A stretch of 64,000 nt of DNA, from contig CAJIYJ010000005.1 in the NCBI GenBank assembly GCA_905181625.1, forward strand, positions 186,001 to 250,000, written 5' to 3'. Source of the DNA: an uncultured Flavobacteriaceae bacterium (lineage in GTDB: Bacteria > Bacteroidota > Bacteroidia > Flavobacteriales > Flavobacteriaceae). The notes under the pieces are model-generated. The model was not told where the DNA came from, did not search any database, and saw nothing but the letters and a program-made list of their open reading frames with translations. This document shows positions 8,898-18,726 of this stretch, in pieces (position 1 is the stretch's first letter; each line of letters starts with the position of its first letter). Position numbers and translations under genes: made by a program.

Positions 8898-11621
8898 ATG
8901 AAAAAAATAACTTTATTTTTAACAGCTATTCTTATTTCGGGATTCTGTTACTCACAAAACATTCTAACTGGAACAGTTGTAGATTCAGAATTAGGCACTG
9001 GCCTTCCTGGAGCTACCGTACTAATTAAAGGGACTTCAAATGGAGTTTCTACTGACTTTGATGGTGTATTTAAAATAGATGCATCTGATTCTGGTATTCT
9101 GGTTGTTTCTTTTTTAGGATATGACACTCAGGAAATCGCATTTACTAACTCAATGGCTATAAACGTTTCCTTAGTTCCTAGCGCTAATGAGTTAGATGGA
9201 ATAACCGTCTTTGGAACGGTTGATTTCGCTATTGATAGAGAAACCCCTGTCGCTGTTTCAACTCTTACAGCTTCAGAGATTCAAGAAAGAATTGGAAATT
9301 TAGAACTTCCTGAAATACTTAATTCAACACCTGGGGTTTATGCTACAAGAGCTGGTGGTGGTTATGGAGATTCTAGAATTAATGTAAGAGGTTTTGACTC
9401 TCAAAATACTGCTGTTTTAATTAATGGTATTCCAGTAAATGACATGGAGAATGGAAGGGTGTACTGGTCAAACTGGGCCGGACTTACAGATGTTGTTTCG
9501 GCTATGCAAGTTCAAAGAGGTCTTGGAGCGTCTAAACTGGCTATTTCTTCTGTAGGAGGGACTATTAACGTTTTAACCAAATCTACAGACCTTACAAAAG
9601 GAGGGAAAATTGCTACGAGTGTTGGTAATGACGGGTATATGAAAACTGTCCTTGGTTACAATACTGGAGAAATGAAAGGTGGTCACGCATTGTCTTTCTT
9701 AATGTCTAGAACTGCAGGTGATGGCTATGTTGACGGAACTATGTTTGAAGGGTATAACTACTTTTTAGGTTATGGGTGGAAATCTGACAGACACAATGTT
9801 CAAGTGATTGTTACTGGTTCTCCTCAAACACATCACCAAAGGACTGGTAGTTTTTATAACATGGCTTTAGGGAAACAGTACAAACAATATGGTATTAGAT
9901 ACAACTATAACCACGGATACTTAAATGGACAAGAATTTACGTGGAGAAAGAATTTCTATCACAAGCCTATTGCTTCTGTAAACTGGGAATTTAATATTAA
10001 TGACTCTACTAAGCTTTCTGCTTCAGCTTACTACTCAGTAGGAAGAGGAGGGGGAACTGGAGATATAGGTAGGGCTTATGGATTTCAATACGCAAGTGGT
10101 GATTTAAATTATAATGGAAAATATGCTTTTAGAAACCCTATTAATGGACATTTTAACTACGATAAGTTAGCGGCCTATAACGGAGGGATTGCTACTACTT
10201 TCTACAATGGAAGAACTGCAGCAAATTCAATTGATGCGGCTACTGGTCTTTACATTGTTAACGATCAAGATGAGAGAGTAGATGGTGTAAAAAGAAATGG
10301 AATCGTCAGAAGAGCTTCTGTAAATTCTCATAATTTTGTTGGGACTCTAGCTAATTTAAAGAAAACACTTTCTGATAATTTAAACCTAGACTTTGGTGTT
10401 GATTTAAGATCTTATAAGGGAATTCACTATAGAAGATTAGACAACTTACTTGGCGCTGATGGATATAGAGATTTTGATAATGTAAATTATTCTGGAGGAA
10501 GTGCCGTAAGAACTAAAACTTACAGTTCTGAGCTAAAAGATCAATGGAATGTGTTTAAAGACACTGATGATGAAGAAAAAATTGATTATCACAATGACGG
10601 TTTAGTTAGATGGAGTGGAGTGTTTACTCAATTAGAGTACAAAAAAGACAAACTTTCTGCTTTTGTTCAAGGAGCCGTTTCAAATCAAGGTTTTCAAAGA
10701 GTAGAGTATTTCTTAAGATCTGGTGCTGATCAGACGTCTGCTTGGAAAAACATAATGGGAGGAAACGTTAAGCTAGGTGCTAACTACAACATTAATGCAA
10801 AGAGTAACTTTTATGTAAATACAGGTACTTATTCTAAGCAGCCTAATTTTGATGCAGTATGGATTAATTATGATAATATTTTAAATCCTGATTTAAAAAA
10901 TGAAACTGTAGTAGGACTTGAAGCTGGTTATGGATATAGATCTAATAGTTTTGATTTCAATATAAACGTTTACAAAACTTCTTGGAAAGACAGATTTCTG
11001 TCTGATGGGGTTTCTATTGGAGATGTAAGAGGTACTGCTAATTATTATGGTATCGAACAAATCCATTCTGGAATTGAATTTGACGGAGTTTATGAGATTA
11101 GTCCATTTGTAAAAGTTGAAGGGATGCTTTCACTAGGAAACTATGAATATGCTGGTAATGTAACTGCAGACGTATTTGATTCCAGCAGAACTAAAATTGG
11201 AACTTCTACTGTTTATTTAGACGGGGTTAAAGTTGGTGACGCTGCCCAAACAACTTCAAGATTAAATCTGATGGTATCGCCAACAGATTTATTTAAGTTC
11301 AATGTCAGTATGTTCTCTGCTTCTAATTTGTTTGCAAATTTCAATCCAGAAGAGTTTGATTCAGAAGGTCAAATGGCAATGCAATTACCTTCATATGAAT
11401 TGTTTGATTTTGGAACATCGTATAACTTATCTGTTGCGGGTGAAAAAGTTTATGTGAGATTGAATGTGAACAATATCTTTGATAATCATTATTTAGCTGA
11501 GTCTGCAACAAATATTCTTGCAAACCCTGGTGACCCAACATTTTTAGGGGTTAATTCAAATAACAGAGTGTTTCCTGGCTGGGGAAGAACTTGGAATTTA
11601 GGATTTACATATAGATTCTAA
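8898..11621 (+). CDS. TonB-dependent receptor with CarboxypepD_reg-like N-domain
   Basis: 907-aa outer-membrane receptor. Signal peptide (1-19, FCYSQ cleavage), then a carboxypeptidase-regulatory-like beta-sandwich (about 22-100, LTGTVVDSELGTGLPGATV), plug domain (about 120-225, INVRGFDSQNTAVLINGIPV and VGGTINVLTKST), and a long beta-barrel ending in the sequence NLGFTYRF with terminal Phe, the BAM signal. Not a SusC: no SusD partner follows. The gene stands alone between a 147-bp leader region and a strong terminator, and its codons look more biased than those of its neighbours, consistent with high expression. The substrate cannot be read from sequence; the barrel shows no siderophore or sugar signature I recognise. 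Confidence 0.93.
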   Translation: MKKITLFLTAILISGFCYSQNILTGTVVDSELGTGLPGATVLIKGTSNGVSTDFDGVFKIDASDSGILVVSFLGYDTQEIAFTNSMAINVSLVPSANELDGITVFGTVDFAIDRETPVAVSTLTASEIQERIGNLELPEILNSTPGVYATRAGGGYGDSRINVRGFDSQNTAVLINGIPVNDMENGRVYWSNWAGLTDVVSAMQVQRGLGASKLAISSVGGTINVLTKSTDLTKGGKIATSVGNDGYMKTVLGYNTGEMKGGHALSFLMSRTAGDGYVDGTMFEGYNYFLGYGWKSDRHNVQVIVTGSPQTHHQRTGSFYNMALGKQYKQYGIRYNYNHGYLNGQEFTWRKNFYHKPIASVNWEFNINDSTKLSASAYYSVGRGGGTGDIGRAYGFQYASGDLNYNGKYAFRNPINGHFNYDKLAAYNGGIATTFYNGRTAANSIDAATGLYIVNDQDERVDGVKRNGIVRRASVNSHNFVGTLANLKKTLSDNLNLDFGVDLRSYKGIHYRRLDNLLGADGYRDFDNVNYSGGSAVRTKTYSSELKDQWNVFKDTDDEEKIDYHNDGLVRWSGVFTQLEYKKDKLSAFVQGAVSNQGFQRVEYFLRSGADQTSAWKNIMGGNVKLGANYNINAKSNFYVNTGTYSKQPNFDAVWINYDNILNPDLKNETVVGLEAGYGYRSNSFDFNINVYKTSWKDRFLSDGVSIGDVRGTANYYGIEQIHSGIEFDGVYEISPFVKVEGMLSLGNYEYAGNVTADVFDSSRTKIGTSTVYLDGVKVGDAAQTTSRLNLMVSPTDLFKFNVSMFSASNLFANFNPEEFDSEGQMAMQLPSYELFDFGTSYNLSVAGEKVYVRLNVNNIFDNHYLAESATNILANPGDPTFLGVNSNNRVFPGWGRTWNLGFTYRF

Positions 11622-11639
11622 TTTTTAGAATAACTTTTT

Positions 11640-11672
11640 AAAAAAGCCTCTTAAAAATTAAGAGGCTTTTTT
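11640..11672. terminator. Bidirectional intrinsic terminator
   Basis: A 15-bp perfect stem (11640-11654 with 11658-11672) with a 3-nt loop AAA; the A-tract on one arm and T-tract on the other give a U-run in both directions. It ends the TonB receptor mRNA and also the opposing recJ mRNA; its right arm runs into the recJ stop codon (11671-11673). Confidence 0.92.
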
Positions 11673-13359
11673 ATTTTAAATCCTTTATTTTTAATTGCAT
11701 GGTTGTAGTGCCGTTCCATGTGTTTTCATCAATACTATAAACTGCTGAAAAACTGGAAGAGTCTTTAATGCCATCAAATTTTTCTGAAAGCCAAAATCCA
11801 ATAGCAGGAAAAGTTTCCATATTATCTTGAGTGAAATTTAATTTAATATGCTCTTTTTCTTTACCTAACTTAAATTCTTTATCCTTTACTTTCAATCCTC
11901 TTGTTAGAAACAAAGGGGTTCTATTTCCTGGTCCAAACGGTTCAAATTGTTTTAAAATTCTATAAAATTTTGGAGTAATAAAATCTAAATCTATTTCTGA
12001 TTCAATTACAATTTCTGGTTCAGAATTTTTGCTTTTAAATATTTTGGAAACCGATTCTTCAAATTTGCTTTTAAATTTTAAGTACTTTTCTTTTTTGATA
12101 GTTAATCCAGCTGCATATTTATGTCCTCCGAATTGACAAATTGTGTCTTTACATTCTTCTAGAATTTTATAAAGATCTATTCCTTTGACAGATCTTGCCG
12201 AGGCGGTTAACTCCCCCTCTTTTGATTCACAAAAAACTACTGTGGGTTTATAATGTTTTTCAATTAATCTTGAAGCAACTATGCCTATCACTCCTTTATT
12301 CCATGCCTTATTAAAAACAACCGTAGAATTTGTTTCTTTATTATCTTCTTTAATCCAATCCAAAGCTTGATTGGTCGTCTCTTTTTCTATTTCTCTTCGT
12401 GAACTATTTAAAGTTTCTATTTTTGAAGCCAAGGCTTCCGCTTTTTTAACGTCTGTTTCAATTAAGAGTTCTAAGGCCAGTGAAGCGTGTTTCATTCTTC
12501 CCGCTGCATTTATCCTAGGAGCGACATGAAACATCAAGTCTCCTATATTAAACTCTGTTTTAACTCTGTTTTTAAACAAGCTATGAATTCCTACTCTTGG
12601 ATTTGAATTGATTATTTGAATCCCTATGTGAGCTAACACTCTATTTTCCCCAATTATAGGGACAATATCTGCGGCAATTGCAATTGCCACTAAATCTAGA
12701 TAATTAATAATACTATCTATTTTGTTATTAATTTTTAACTCTAAAGCTTGTATTAATTTAAACCCCACGCCACACCCGCATAATTCTTTAAATGGGTAAC
12801 TACAGTCTTTTCTTTTAGGGTTTAAAACGGCTAAAGCATTTGGAATAAGCTTGTCAGGGTTGTGATGGTCACAAATGATAAAGTTTATTTCTTTTTCTAA
12901 AGCGTAATTTACTTGATTATGGGCCTTAATTCCGCAATCTAGTGCAATTATTAACTTTTGATTGTTTTGGGATGCTAAATCAATTGCCTTAATTGAAATA
13001 CCATATCCTTCTAAATTTCTGTCTGGGAAATAGGGTGCTATTTTGCATCCCTTAGATTTTAAATACATACTTAAAAGAGCTACTGAGGAGGTGCCATCCA
13101 CATCGTAATCTCCAAATATCATAACGGATTCCTTGTTTTCGATAGCCATTAGTATTCTGTTTACTGCAAGACCCATGTCCTTCATTAAAAAAGGGTCATG
13201 AAGCATTTCTAAACTAGGTCTAAAAAAATCTTTTGCTTGATCGAAAGAATTTATTCCCCTGTTTACTAACATTAAGGAAAGAGTCGTGTCAATATTTAGT
13301 TCTTTTGAAAGCTGATTGACAGTCTCTAGATTTTTATTTTTTTTACTTATCCAGTTCAT
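11671..13359 (-). CDS. recJ: Single-stranded-DNA-specific exonuclease RecJ
   Basis: 5'-3' ssDNA exonuclease acting in recombination and mismatch/base-excision repair. 562 aa. DHH phosphoesterase motifs are intact: DYDVDG at 84-89, D141 in ALDCGI, CDHH at 163-166; the DHHA1 domain shows GRMKHASLALELL and QFGGHKYAAGLTI; the C-terminal OB-fold follows. It overlaps the upstream rsmI gene by 4 nt (start ATG inside the rsmI end), so the pair is co-translated. The mRNA ends at the bidirectional terminator shared with the TonB receptor. Confidence 0.96.
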   Translation of the reverse strand: MNWISKKNKNLETVNQLSKELNIDTTLSLMLVNRGINSFDQAKDFFRPSLEMLHDPFLMKDMGLAVNRILMAIENKESVMIFGDYDVDGTSSVALLSMYLKSKGCKIAPYFPDRNLEGYGISIKAIDLASQNNQKLIIALDCGIKAHNQVNYALEKEINFIICDHHNPDKLIPNALAVLNPKRKDCSYPFKELCGCGVGFKLIQALELKINNKIDSIINYLDLVAIAIAADIVPIIGENRVLAHIGIQIINSNPRVGIHSLFKNRVKTEFNIGDLMFHVAPRINAAGRMKHASLALELLIETDVKKAEALASKIETLNSSRREIEKETTNQALDWIKEDNKETNSTVVFNKAWNKGVIGIVASRLIEKHYKPTVVFCESKEGELTASARSVKGIDLYKILEECKDTICQFGGHKYAAGLTIKKEKYLKFKSKFEESVSKIFKSKNSEPEIVIESEIDLDFITPKFYRILKQFEPFGPGNRTPLFLTRGLKVKDKEFKLGKEKEHIKLNFTQDNMETFPAIGFWLSEKFDGIKDSSSFSAVYSIDENTWNGTTTMQLKIKDLK

Positions 13360-14036
13360 TTCGTTTTCCCCTTTCCATCTAAAACAATTACAAACTCTCC
13401 TTTAGGTGGTTTTTCTTGAAAATGATTAATTAATTCCTCTATAGTTCCTCTAAGAGTTTCTTCATAAATTTTAGTTAATTCTCTAGAAACCGAAATTTTT
13501 CTTCCGGATCCAAACGTCTCAGAAAAATCATTCAGGGTTCTTATTAATTTATGGGGCGATTCATAAAAAACCATTGTTCTACTTTCTTCACATAGTTTGT
13601 CAAGTCTTGTTTTTCTTCCTTTTTTGACAGGAAGAAACCCTTCAAAAACAAATTTTTCAAATGGGATTCCACTAATTAGTAAAGCCGGGATTAAAGCAGT
13701 TGCACCAGGCAAGCACTCTATATCAATGTTGTTTTCTAAACAAGTTCTAGCTATTAAAAACCCCGGGTCAGAAATTCCTGGAGTTCCAGCATCTGAAACC
13801 AAGGCTATATTTTCTCCTGATTTTATTTTTTCAACTATAAACTGAACTTCATTATGTTCGTTAAATTTATGGTGAGACCTTAACTTAGATTCTATATTAA
13901 AATGATTAAGTAATTTTTTGCTTCTTCTTGTATCCTCGCATAATATTAAATCCACACTTTCTAGAATCTTAATGCCTCTAATTGTCATATCATCTAAGTT
14001 TCCTATTGGGGTTGGAACAATATATAATTTTGCCAT
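13356..14036 (-). CDS. rsmI: 16S rRNA (cytidine(1402)-2'-O)-methyltransferase
   Basis: SAM-dependent enzyme that 2'-O-methylates C1402 in the ribosomal P-site. 226 aa, tetrapyrrole-methylase fold. Motifs: YIVPTPIGNLDDMT (5-18), LILCEDTRRSKKLL, LVSDAGTPGISDPGF (about 89-103), and MVFYESPHKL. Slightly shorter at the C-terminus than E. coli RsmI, as in other Bacteroidetes. Overlaps recJ by 4 nt. Divergent from tdk; about 70 bp between the two genes must carry both promoters. Confidence 0.95.
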   Translation of the reverse strand: MAKLYIVPTPIGNLDDMTIRGIKILESVDLILCEDTRRSKKLLNHFNIESKLRSHHKFNEHNEVQFIVEKIKSGENIALVSDAGTPGISDPGFLIARTCLENNIDIECLPGATALIPALLISGIPFEKFVFEGFLPVKKGRKTRLDKLCEESRTMVFYESPHKLIRTLNDFSETFGSGRKISVSRELTKIYEETLRGTIEELINHFQEKPPKGEFVIVLDGKGKTK

Positions 14037-14057
14037 GTTGAATTAATTTTAGCACAT

Positions 14058-14087
14058 TTGTCAAACGTTTAAAGTTAACTACTTTAA
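14058..14087 (+). promoter_or_regulatory. Probable tdk promoter
   Basis: TTG at 14058-14060, 19-nt spacer, then TACTTTAA (14080-14087), which matches TAnnTTTG except in the last two positions. Leader to the ATG at 14109 of about 15 nt. Confidence 0.45.
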
Positions 14088-14108
14088 AATAATAATAACA
14101 ATTTCGAA

Positions 14109-14699
14109 ATGGCTGAAAATAAAAATTTTAAAAAACCCACAAAAGGACGTTTAGAGGTGATTTGTGGCTCCATGTTTTCAGGGAAAACAGAAGAATTGAT
14201 TAGAAGGATTAAACGAGTTGAATTTTTAAATCAGAACTATATCATCTTTAGACCTAAAACAGATTCTCGAAATCCTAATGATAAAATTATTTCACATGCA
14301 AAAACTGAGATTCCTGCAAAAATAATTACAAACCCTAAAGAAATTCTAAAGTACGCAACTAACTATGATGTTATTGGAATTGATGAAGCACAATTTTTTG
14401 ACAGTTCTTTATCCTTAGTTTGTAATGAATTAGCTAATTCTGGACATAGAGTTATTGTTGCAGGACTAGACATGGATTACAAGGGCAACCCTTTTGGTCC
14501 AATACCTAATTTAATGGCTAGTGCAGAAGAAGTTACAAAAGTTCATGCTATTTGTGTTGAAACAGGAGAACTGGCAAATTATAGTTTTAGGAAAAAAACT
14601 AATGATAATTTAGTTATGGTTGGAGAAAAAAAAGAGTATGAACCGCTATCAAGAGCAGCTTTCATAAAAAAAATGGCTGTTAGAGAAAAAAAGAAATAA
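14109..14699 (+). CDS. tdk: Thymidine kinase
   Basis: Phosphorylates thymidine to dTMP in the salvage pathway. 196 aa, type II TK. Walker A GSMFSGKTE (20-28), IDEAQFFD with catalytic Glu93, and GLDMDYKGNPFG. The C-terminal lasso region keeps only one of the four structural zinc cysteines (ICVETGELANYSFRKK), a substitution pattern I recall from other flavobacterial TKs. The alr start codon overlaps the stop (TAATG), so alr is translationally coupled. Confidence 0.95.
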   Translation: MAENKNFKKPTKGRLEVICGSMFSGKTEELIRRIKRVEFLNQNYIIFRPKTDSRNPNDKIISHAKTEIPAKIITNPKEILKYATNYDVIGIDEAQFFDSSLSLVCNELANSGHRVIVAGLDMDYKGNPFGPIPNLMASAEEVTKVHAICVETGELANYSFRKKTNDNLVMVGEKKEYEPLSRAAFIKKMAVREKKK

Positions 14700-15796
14700 T
14701 GACTGCTCAACAAACTCAAATTGAGATCAACCTCCCTAATCTTAGAAATAATTTAAACTTTTTGCGTTCTAAATTAAATTCTAAAACTATGATAATGGCT
14801 GTTGTTAAAGCTTTATCATATGGTGCAGATTCGAAAATTATTTCAAAAGAATTAGAATTACAAAATATAGATTATTTAGCTGTTGCTTATCTTGATGAGG
14901 GGATTGAATTAAGAGAAAGTGGGATAATGACTCCTATTCTAGTGCTTCATCCTCAATTAAATGATTTCAATAAAATTTTTAAATATGAGCTAGAACCAAG
15001 CATCTATTCTTTTAGAATTTTAAAAGAATTCACTACTTCATTGGTTAGGCATTCTAAAAATAATTATCCATTTCAAATAAAATTCAATACAGGTCTTAAC
15101 AGGCTTGGATTCGCTCAAAACGATATAAGCGATTTGATTTTTTTGCTCAAGAACTTACGACCAACTTTCCTGTTCTCTCATTTAGGAGCCTCAGAAGACT
15201 CTCAGCAGACTTCTTTTACCTTAGATCAAATAAAAAAATTTAATCAAATTAGCACTGTTTTTGAAGATAAAATTGGCAGTACTATCAAAAAACACATACT
15301 GAATACTTCAGGTATCTTGAATTATGCAGAATACCAATTCGATATGGTAAGGTGCGGAATTGGATTATACGGGTTTGGAAATGACTCAAAGTATACTGAC
15401 TTTTTAAGACCTATTCTAAGTTTAAAAACTGTAATTTCTCAAATAAACAAAATAAAAAAAGGAGAATCTATTGGTTATAATAAAGGCTTTGTAGCCTCTA
15501 AACCAACTAAAAGCGCTACCCTTCCAATAGGGCACGCTGATGGAATTAGTAGGCTATATGGGAAAGGTAAAGGCAAGGTCTTTATTAACGGAGCGTTTGC
15601 AAAAATCCTAGGAAATGTATGTATGGATATGCTTATGGTTGATGTCACTGATATTAAATGTAAAGAAGGAGATCAGGTTATTATTTTTGATGATACTAAT
15701 TTTTCAGCTCAAGAATTTGCTTCGTCTATTGAAACTATTTCCTATGAAATTTTGACGGCTCTTTCAACTAGAATCAAAAGGATTGTCATAAGCTAA
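14699..15796 (+). CDS. alr: Alanine racemase
   Basis: PLP enzyme that makes D-alanine for peptidoglycan. 365 aa. PLP lysine K37 in MAVVKALSYGAD (usual form KANAYG, slightly divergent), MVRCGIGLYGFG, the catalytic Tyr in ESIGYNKGF, LPIGHADGISRLYGKG and GNVCMDMLMVDVTD in the C-terminal beta-domain. Starts within the tdk stop codon. In many flavobacteria mscL lies between alr and asd; here there is only a 99-bp gap holding the asd promoter. Confidence 0.94.
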   Translation: MTAQQTQIEINLPNLRNNLNFLRSKLNSKTMIMAVVKALSYGADSKIISKELELQNIDYLAVAYLDEGIELRESGIMTPILVLHPQLNDFNKIFKYELEPSIYSFRILKEFTTSLVRHSKNNYPFQIKFNTGLNRLGFAQNDISDLIFLLKNLRPTFLFSHLGASEDSQQTSFTLDQIKKFNQISTVFEDKIGSTIKKHILNTSGILNYAEYQFDMVRCGIGLYGFGNDSKYTDFLRPILSLKTVISQINKIKKGESIGYNKGFVASKPTKSATLPIGHADGISRLYGKGKGKVFINGAFAKILGNVCMDMLMVDVTDIKCKEGDQVIIFDDTNFSAQEFASSIETISYEILTALSTRIKRIVIS

Positions 15797-15848
15797 TTGT
15801 TTTATCTATAACGATTTGTTATAAAATTGATTTAAAACTACAAGGCGA

Positions 15849-15878
15849 TTGCTGGAATTAATGAAATAACTATTTTTG
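15849..15878 (+). promoter_or_regulatory. asd promoter
   Basis: TTG (15849-15851), 19-nt spacer, TATTTTTG (15871-15878): exact match to the Bacteroidetes promoter consensus. Predicted start about 7 nt downstream, leader of about 10 nt before the ATG at 15896. Confidence 0.72.
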
Positions 15879-15895
15879 ATAAATAATAATTCTAT

Positions 15896-16888
15896 ATGAA
15901 AATAGCTTTGGTTGGTGCAACTGGAATGGTTGGAGGAGTGATGATGGAAGTAATAAAAGAAAGAAATTTTTCTTTTGATCAAATGTATCTTGTTGCATCA
16001 GATTCATCAATTGGAAAAAAAATTACTTTTTTAAATAAAACGTACATCTTAATAGGCATTGAAGAAGCCTTAAAGAAGCAACTTGACATTGCTATTTTTT
16101 CGGCTGGAAGCGACACTTCATTACACTGGGCTCCAAAATTTGCTAAAAATGGAACTTTTGTAATTGACAATTCTTCTGCTTGGAGAATGGATAGTTCTAA
16201 AAAATTAATTGTCCCTGAAATTAACGGAGATTTATTAACTATAGATGATAAAATAATCGCGAATCCTAACTGTTCAACTGTTCAAATGTTAATGGTCTTA
16301 GCTCCTATTCATAAAGAGTATGGAATCAAAAGAGTGGTGGTTTCTACATATCAGTCCATTACTGGTACTGGAATGAAAGCGTTAAGTCAATTAGAAAATG
16401 AATATAAAGGTATAAAGGGGGAGATGGCCTATAAACATCCTATTCATCAAAATGCTATTCCACAATGTGATGATTTTCTTCCAAATGGTTACACAAAGGA
16501 AGAAATGAAGCTTTCAAATGAAACTCATAAAATTCTTGATAAAAACATAAAGGTTAGCGCAACAGCTGTTAGAATTCCTGTAATTGGGGGGCATAGTGAA
16601 TCAATTAATTTAACTTTAAATAACTCTTTTAAAGTTGAAGACATAAAGAATTTATTAAATAACAGTGATGGGGTTGAGTTAGAAGATGATGTAGCTAATT
16701 TTTCCTATCCCATGCCTTTGTTTTCTAAAGGTAAAGATGAAGTGTTTGTGGGGAGGATTAGAGAAGACTTCTCTGAAGTAAATAGCTTAAACCTTTGGGT
16801 AGTTGCTGACAATTTAAGAAAAGGAGCCGCGACTAATACTATTCAAATAGCTGAAAAAATTATAGAAAAAGGTTATATAACTAATTAG
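15896..16888 (+). CDS. asd: Aspartate-semialdehyde dehydrogenase
   Basis: NADPH-dependent reduction of aspartyl phosphate, the branch step to lysine/DAP, threonine and methionine. 330 aa, normal length. Rossmann motif [13 protein letters not shown] (7-19), catalytic Cys126 in [20 protein letters not shown], and the active-site His in [10 protein letters not shown]. Has its own promoter. The stop codon overlaps the opposing accC stop in a TTAG palindrome-like junction (16885-16888), leaving no room for a terminator. Confidence 0.96.
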   Translation: MKIALVGATGMVGGVMMEVIKERNFSFDQMYLVASDSSIGKKITFLNKTYILIGIEEALKKQLDIAIFSAGSDTSLHWAPKFAKNGTFVIDNSSAWRMDSSKKLIVPEINGDLLTIDDKIIANPNCSTVQMLMVLAPIHKEYGIKRVVVSTYQSITGTGMKALSQLENEYKGIKGEMAYKHPIHQNAIPQCDDFLPNGYTKEEMKLSNETHKILDKNIKVSATAVRIPVIGGHSESINLTLNNSFKVEDIKNLLNNSDGVELEDDVANFSYPMPLFSKGKDEVFVGRIREDFSEVNSLNLWVVADNLRKGAATNTIQIAEKIIEKGYITN

Positions 16889-18228
16889 ACTTCTTTTATT
16901 TCAAAATCTTCCATGAATTTAGTTGTATAATTTCCAGCTATATAATTAGGATCATCCATTAACTGCCTATGAAAAGGAATGGTAGTCTTTATCCCTTCAA
17001 TTACAAACTCATCTAAAGCTCTTTTCATTTTTTGAATTGCTTCATCTCTGTTTTGAGCCGTTACAATTAATTTAGCTATCATCGAATCATAATTAGGAGG
17101 GATGACGTACCCACTATACACATGAGTATCTAATCTTACCCCATGACCACCTGGCAAATGAAGGTTTGTGATTTTTCCGGGAGATGGCATAAAATTTTTA
17201 AAAGGATCTTCTGCATTAATTCTACATTCAATTGAATGAAGTTTTGGAAAATAATTCTTCCCAGACACTTTTATTCCTGAAGCTACTTTAATTTGTTCTT
17301 TAATCAAGTCATAATCTATAACCTGTTCTGTAATAGGATGCTCTACCTGAATTCTAGTATTCATTTCCATGAAATAAAAATTTCTGTTTTTATCTACTAA
17401 AAACTCAATAGTCCCAGCTCCTTCATACTTTATATATTCTGATGCTCTTACCGCCGCTTCACCCATTTTATCTCTTAACTTGTCAGTCATAAAAGGAGAG
17501 GGGGTTTCTTCTGTTAGTTTTTGATGCCTTCTTTGAATTGAACAATCTCGTTCAGATAGATGACAGGCTTTTCCAAATTTATCAGCAACTATTTGGATTT
17601 CAATATGCCTAGGATCTTGAACTAATTTTTCCATATACATCCCGTCGTTTCCAAAACAGGCAAAGGCTTCTTGTTTTGCGCTTTCCCATAAATCTTGAAA
17701 CCCTTCTTCTTCCCAAACAGCCCTCATTCCTTTTCCGCCACCTCCTGCAGTTGCTTTAATCATTACAGGGTAACCTATTTTTTTTGCTATTTTTTTTGCT
17801 TCAGCAAACGATTCAATTATTCCTTCAGACCCTGGAATAGTTGGAACTCCTGCTTCTTTCATAGTAGCTATCGCAGAAGCCTTATCTCCCATTCTATCTA
17901 TCATTTCTGCAGAAGCTCCTATAAATTTTATTTTATGCTCATCGCAGATTTTAGAAAATCTAGCGTTTTCTGATAAAAACCCATATCCTGGGTGAATAGC
18001 ATCTGCATTTGTTATTTCAGCTGCTGCTATAATATTTGAGATTTTTAAATATGACTCTGCACTATTTGCTGGACCAATACAAACTGCCTCATCTGCAAAC
18101 TTTACATGTAAACTCTCCTGATCTGCGACAGAGTAAACAGCGACTGTTTTGATGCCCATTTCTTTACAAGTTCTAATAATTCTAAGGGCTATTTCGCCTC
18201 TATTAGCAATTAATATTTTTTTAAACAT
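16885..18228 (-). CDS. accC: Acetyl-CoA carboxylase, biotin carboxylase subunit
   Basis: Carboxylates biotin on AccB with ATP and bicarbonate, first step of fatty acid synthesis. 447 aa. N-terminal [23 protein letters not shown]-grasp glycine loop [12 protein letters not shown] (about 159-170), [32 protein letters not shown] with metal/bicarbonate residues, and [18 protein letters not shown]. Follows accB by 14 nt; last gene of the pdxA-DUF177-rpmF-fabH-accB-accC block. Confidence 0.97.
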   Translation of the reverse strand: MFKKILIANRGEIALRIIRTCKEMGIKTVAVYSVADQESLHVKFADEAVCIGPANSAESYLKISNIIAAAEITNADAIHPGYGFLSENARFSKICDEHKIKFIGASAEMIDRMGDKASAIATMKEAGVPTIPGSEGIIESFAEAKKIAKKIGYPVMIKATAGGGGKGMRAVWEEEGFQDLWESAKQEAFACFGNDGMYMEKLVQDPRHIEIQIVADKFGKACHLSERDCSIQRRHQKLTEETPSPFMTDKLRDKMGEAAVRASEYIKYEGAGTIEFLVDKNRNFYFMEMNTRIQVEHPITEQVIDYDLIKEQIKVASGIKVSGKNYFPKLHSIECRINAEDPFKNFMPSPGKITNLHLPGGHGVRLDTHVYSGYVIPPNYDSMIAKLIVTAQNRDEAIQKMKRALDEFVIEGIKTTIPFHRQLMDDPNYIAGNYTTKFMEDFEIKEV

Positions 18229-18242
18229 TTTTTAATTTTAGT

Positions 18243-18713
18243 TTAAGATGGGTCTACTAAAAATAAGGGTTGATCAAACTCAACAGGTGAAGCATTTTCT
18301 ACTAGTATTTTAACAATTTTACCTGAATATTCCGACTCAATTTCATTGAATAATTTCATGGCTTCTATTACGCATAGTACGCTGCCTTCTGAAATAACAT
18401 CTCCATTTTCGATAAAATTAGCCTTATCAGGAGATGGTTTTCTGTAGAACGTCCCTATAATTGGAGATTTTATTGTTATTAAATGATCCTCCTCAATAGA
18501 TTCATCGTTGTGTAATTGATCGTTACTAGAATCTATTATACTACTCTGATCTATAGGACTCTGGCTTAATGTATTTGGCTCTGTATAAATTACAGGATTG
18601 CCAGTTGCTGCTGTTTTTACACTTATTTTTAAATCTTTTGATTCGATTTTGACTTCGTGAACTCCAGATTTTGCTACAAACTTAATTAGTTGTTGTATTT
18701 CTTTAAGATTCAT
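18243..18713 (-). CDS. accB: Biotin carboxyl carrier protein of acetyl-CoA carboxylase
   Basis: Carries biotin between AccC and the carboxyltransferase. 156 aa. N-terminal helical region (1-35), an acidic/Ser-rich linker (about 45-78) instead of the usual Pro/Ala linker, and a C-terminal biotinyl domain with [12 protein letters not shown], biotinylated lysine K120. Sits 13 nt downstream of fabH and 14 nt upstream of accC; the three start fatty acid synthesis together. Confidence 0.96.
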   Translation of the reverse strand: MNLKEIQQLIKFVAKSGVHEVKIESKDLKISVKTAATGNPVIYTEPNTLSQSPIDQSSIIDSSNDQLHNDESIEEDHLITIKSPIIGTFYRKPSPDKANFIENGDVISEGSVLCVIEAMKLFNEIESEYSGKIVKILVENASPVEFDQPLFLVDPS

Positions 18714-18726
18714 AATATATAATTTA

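Noticed and set aside
17695-17973. Open frame antisense to accC rich in Phe/Ser/Cys
   Set aside because: Mirror of conserved accC codons; composition is not that of a real protein.
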